Below are positions 63,096 through 64,000 of a stretch of 64,000 nucleotides of DNA, piece by piece. The notes under the pieces are model-generated. The model was given only the letters and a program-made list of their open reading frames with translations, was not told where the DNA came from and searched no databases. The DNA comes from Anaerocolumna sp. AGMB13025 (GTDB taxonomy: Bacteria; Bacillota; Clostridia; Lachnospirales; Lachnospiraceae). The stretch covers positions 3,084,501 through 3,148,500 of the forward strand of contig NZ_CP121445.1 in the NCBI RefSeq assembly GCF_029689925.1. The letters run 5' to 3'. The first letter of the stretch is position 1. Each line of letters begins with the position of its first letter. The translations under genes were made by a program, and so were the position numbers.

Positions 63096-63827
63096 ATGGA
63101 AACAACCATTGAGGTAAAAAACCTAAGTAAATCCTATGGTCGTATCAAAGCAGCGGAGAATCTGAATATCTCCGTTAACCGTGGAGAGGCGTTTGGTTTG
63201 TTAGGAGCAAATGGTGCAGGTAAAAGCACTACAATCGAATGTATTTTAGGTACGAAAAAGCAAGATAAGGGAACTATATCCTTATTAGGAATGAATCCCC
63301 TGACTGATCGGAAAAAGTTATTTGAACAGGTGGGGGTTCAGTTCCAGGAAACGAATTACCAGGATAAAATAAAGGTAGCAGAATTATGCCAGGTTACGTC
63401 AGCCCTTTATAAAACATCGTTAGATTATATTACTTTGCTGGAGCAATTTGGACTATCGAAAAAGTTTAAGAATTATGTAAGTGAACTTTCGGGAGGTCAG
63501 AGACAACGCTTATTCCTTGTATTGGCACTGATTCCAAATCCTAAAATCTTATTCTTAGATGAGCTGACCACTGGTTTGGATGTGAAAGCAAGACGAGAGG
63601 TATGGAATAGACTGGTTACCTTAAAAGAGAAAGGAATTACCATATTTTTAGCCTCCCATTACCTGGAAGAGATAGAAATACTTTGTGACAGAATTATGAT
63701 TTTAAAAAAGGGTGAATCTATTTTCGAGGGAACTGTTAAAGAAGCAATAGCTTTAAGTCCATATGAAAAACTAGAAGACGCATATCTTTGGTACACAGAC
63801 GAGGAGGATGAAAATGAAAGCCTTTAA
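63096..63827 (+). CDS. ABC exporter ATP-binding protein
   Basis: 244 residues. Walker A GANGAGKST, signature LSGGQRQRL, Walker B ILFLDELTTGLD (Asp-Glu followed by Leu in place of the usual Pro), and H-loop ASHYLEE. DrrA/CcmA-type drug exporter ATPase. ATG 63096 lies nine bases after GGAGGG; the frame back to 63042 runs through the terminator hairpin and is rejected. The permease start overlaps its end by 14 bases. Confidence 0.92.
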   Translation: METTIEVKNLSKSYGRIKAAENLNISVNRGEAFGLLGANGAGKSTTIECILGTKKQDKGTISLLGMNPLTDRKKLFEQVGVQFQETNYQDKIKVAELCQVTSALYKTSLDYITLLEQFGLSKKFKNYVSELSGGQRQRLFLVLALIPNPKILFLDELTTGLDVKARREVWNRLVTLKEKGITIFLASHYLEEIEILCDRIMILKKGESIFEGTVKEAIALSPYEKLEDAYLWYTDEEDENESL

Positions 63828-64000
63828 AGCCTTACTGAAAACAGAAATCAAGTTATCCCTTCGGGGAATGGACATGTTTATTTTTGCAATCTGCATGCCG
63901 GTTGCAGTTATTTTGATTTTGGGGGCGGTGTTTGGAGATAAGCCTGCTTTTGAGGGTGCAGATTACACCTTTTTAGCCCAATCTTTTGGTGCGGTGTCAA
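63814..64000 (+). CDS. ABC-2 type exporter permease (3' truncated by window)
   Basis: ATG 63814 has the RBS GAGGAGG and overlaps the end of the ATPase gene. The 62 residues present start MKAFKALLKTEIKLSLRG, a cytoplasmic basic N-terminus, then one membrane segment (MFIFAICMPVAVILILGAVF). This is the usual beginning of an ABC-2 permease. The rest lies beyond the window. Confidence 0.85.
   Translation, partial: MKAFKALLKTEIKLSLRGMDMFIFAICMPVAVILILGAVFGDKPAFEGADYTFLAQSFGAVS

Overview
The window looks like chromosome from an anaerobic, low-GC Gram-positive member of the Clostridia, most likely Lachnospiraceae-like. The signs are gene style (U32 peptidase, SEDS/PBP pair, YesM/YesN regulators, RbsABC-type sugar transport, anaerobic sulfatase maturation by a radical SAM enzyme, ferredoxin-like proteins), strong GGAGG ribosome binding sites, frequent GTG/TTG starts, and a spore-surface-type collagen-like protein. 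No tRNA, rRNA, CRISPR array, transposase or integrase was seen.

Layout. 1-4.6 kb: end of a U32 peptidase gene, a RodA/FtsW-type SEDS protein overlapping its class B penicillin-binding protein, and a Nudix hydrolase. 4.8-8.3 kb: a MerR regulator, a long leader with a textbook MerR-type promoter next to a 24-bp palindrome, and a flavinylated extracellular reductase lipoprotein. 8.5-12.3 kb: a response regulator / ABC transporter / histidine kinase module. 12.4-14.4 kb: rpsB-tsf with a strong promoter and structured leader. 14.6-27.9 kb: a markedly AT-rich accessory island. Its core is a Ser/Thr protein kinase fused to a COG1112-type superfamily 1 helicase, a translationally coupled winged-helix protein, two large unrecognised proteins and a PLD-family nuclease. 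This resembles Mokosh anti-phage systems but with extra genes. 28-36 kb: a collagen-like NTTRR-F1 protein with its glycosyltransferase, and housekeeping or accessory genes. 36.5-57.6 kb: a large sulfated-glycan utilisation locus. 57.6-64 kb: a chemoreceptor, a membrane ferredoxin protein, a CcdA-TlpA fusion, and a double-HTH MerR regulator with an ABC exporter that runs off the end.

How the parts work together. In the glycan locus a YesM/YesN pair probably senses the substrate. An ABC importer (ATPase, two permeases, lipoprotein binding protein) brings sulfated oligosaccharides in. Five sulfatases and a GH3 glycosidase, all without signal peptides, would act in the cytoplasm. anSME activates the sulfatases (all have Cys-type CxPxR sites), and a TauE/SafE-type permease could export the released sulfur oxyanion. 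In the AT-rich island, the kinase-helicase and its coupled partner look like one transcription unit from a good promoter at 14789. The DUF6361-like/PLD pair has a promoter of its own at 21902.

The most unusual non-coding signal is a ~95-base element present at 9505 and 52293, both times directly before a start codon. It can form two interleaved helices (a pseudoknot) plus a hairpin with a compensatory base change. Other repeats of note are a 70-bp tandem repeat behind a sulfatase gene, a 21-bp tandem repeat before the rpsB promoter, and a duplicated tsf 3' end at the edge of the island.
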